From assembly GCF_010015445.1 (NCBI RefSeq), contig NC_053112.1:38204665-38268664 (forward strand): a stretch of DNA of 64,000 nt, given 5' to 3'. Below are positions 63,286 through 64,000 of this stretch, piece by piece. The notes under the pieces are model-generated. The model was not told the DNA's origin, did no database searches, and worked only from the letters and a program-made list of their open reading frames with translations. The position numbers and the translations under genes were made by a program. Positions within the stretch are counted from its first letter, which is position 1, and each line of letters begins with the position of its first letter. The DNA comes from Perca fluviatilis (taxonomy: Eukaryota > Chordata > Actinopteri > Perciformes > Percidae).

Positions 63286-63595
63286 TAAAATGTGTGAGAA
63301 TCACACACACATACACACATACACAAATAGTCAAGACTCCACCTCCACATTACCACTATAACATGGGTCAGACATTTGTAAGTTACTGAACAGAGCTTGC
63401 TGTCAACAGCCGAGGTAAGACCCTTAAGTTCTCCCCTATCTAGTATAGTAGACAGGGGGTATAGCATAGTATATCCTATTCCTCAGTCATTAGTTTAGTG
63501 ATATCCAATGTATATTGAAATATTACATGCATTGTTTTAACTGATTCTGTGTTCATGCCTTTTACCTTCTGTCCCTATTTATTTCTTCCATACAG

Positions 63596-64000
63596 ATGGC
63601 AAAGCTGTGTGCATCTCATGCTCCTGTGCTGGGCATGGAGTCCTCTGTGTCTTCCATCCAGTGTAAGCTTCCTTGGTACACCGCAGCAATGTGAAAACGC
63701 TCACTTTGTTCCTGGTTACAATCTGGGTGGAGAAGGCTTCGACATCGTCACAATGGAGCGGAAAGGTGCCTATGTCATTGACACTGAAACATGGAAGCGC
63801 TTGGCAATGGCACTTGCAGGCTATACACCAAACAGCTACATGAATGGAGAGAGCCAGAAGGTTCCAGCTGCCATGGTGGACTGGAGAACCCTCCCCAAGT
63901 GCAGTTTAAAGGTCTCCGGTATCGAGTATGATTCTGTCGAAACTCTTGTCAATGATTCTACATCATCCGTGTCCAATGATTGGAAAATTGGCCTTGAAAT
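63596..64000 (+). pseudogene. Perforin-1-like copy 4, 5' part, frameshifted, runs off window
   Basis: Exon 1 sequence follows a normal CATACAG acceptor, and the noncoding exon with donor CAGCCGAG|GTAAGA (about 63415) is present, but the TATATAA of copies 1 and 2 is reduced to CACTATAACA. Relative to copies 1 and 2 there is one extra base in the signal-peptide codons (63605-63612), two extra near 63798 and one near 63828. The first leads to a TGA at 63692-63694 after 32 codons. Position 101 is Cys as in copy 1. The exon continues past the window end. Sequencing error at these sites cannot be excluded. Confidence 0.85.

Overview
This is vertebrate, almost certainly teleost (percomorph-like) nuclear DNA. 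It has GT/AG introns, AATAAA signals, long (CA)n tracts, tRNA-derived SINEs and a dense mix of hAT, PIF/Harbinger, TTAA-type, Tc1-like, LINE, Ty3/gypsy and Ngaro (DIRS-order) elements typical of fish. All work was by eye: identities, family names and ages are judgements, not search results.

Layout. 1-9.3 kb: transposon-rich DNA with no recognised host gene (HARBI1-like remnant, a hAT element carrying a 21-copy 41-bp minisatellite, a second hAT-like element, a SINE). 9.3-12.3 kb: a minus-strand MYADM-like MARVEL-domain gene, a weak pair of possible minus-strand exons and a perfect 66-bp palindrome. 14.4-18.3 kb: a TTAA-flanked element containing a second element with ~270-bp terminal inverted repeats, which carries a decayed gene of an unnamed family (nuclease-like SPDTDV motif, Cys-rich tail) split by a SINE. 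19-25 kb: LINE remnants, a 2-kb inverted repeat and another TTAA-type element.

25-64 kb is a tandem cluster of perforin-1-like genes on the plus strand. Copies 1 (25.8-27.7 kb) and 2 (40.0-41.9 kb) are intact two-coding-exon genes (signal peptide, MACPF, EGF-like, C2). Copy 3 (52.8-62.5 kb) is a pseudogene: its 5' half is replaced by a Harbinger element, a 7.6-kb Ngaro element sits in the MACPF-to-EGF region, and a 1.1-kb Harbinger element sits at the EGF/C2 boundary. Copy 4 (63.6 kb to the window end) has three small indels and an early stop. Shared and private insertions in the duplicated flanks give a partial, and partly conflicting, duplication history. Each unit with a promoter has a (CA)n tract just upstream.

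The DNA between the copies holds nested elements that can be dated by target-site duplications: hAT in hAT in Ty3/gypsy (45.5-49 kb), SINE in Harbinger (34.3 kb), L1-like LINE in a hAT-like element (36-39 kb), and a TIR transposon in Ngaro in a perforin pseudogene (53-60 kb). The perforins would be secreted/granule pore-forming effectors of cytotoxic lymphocytes; the rest of the window is mostly selfish DNA.
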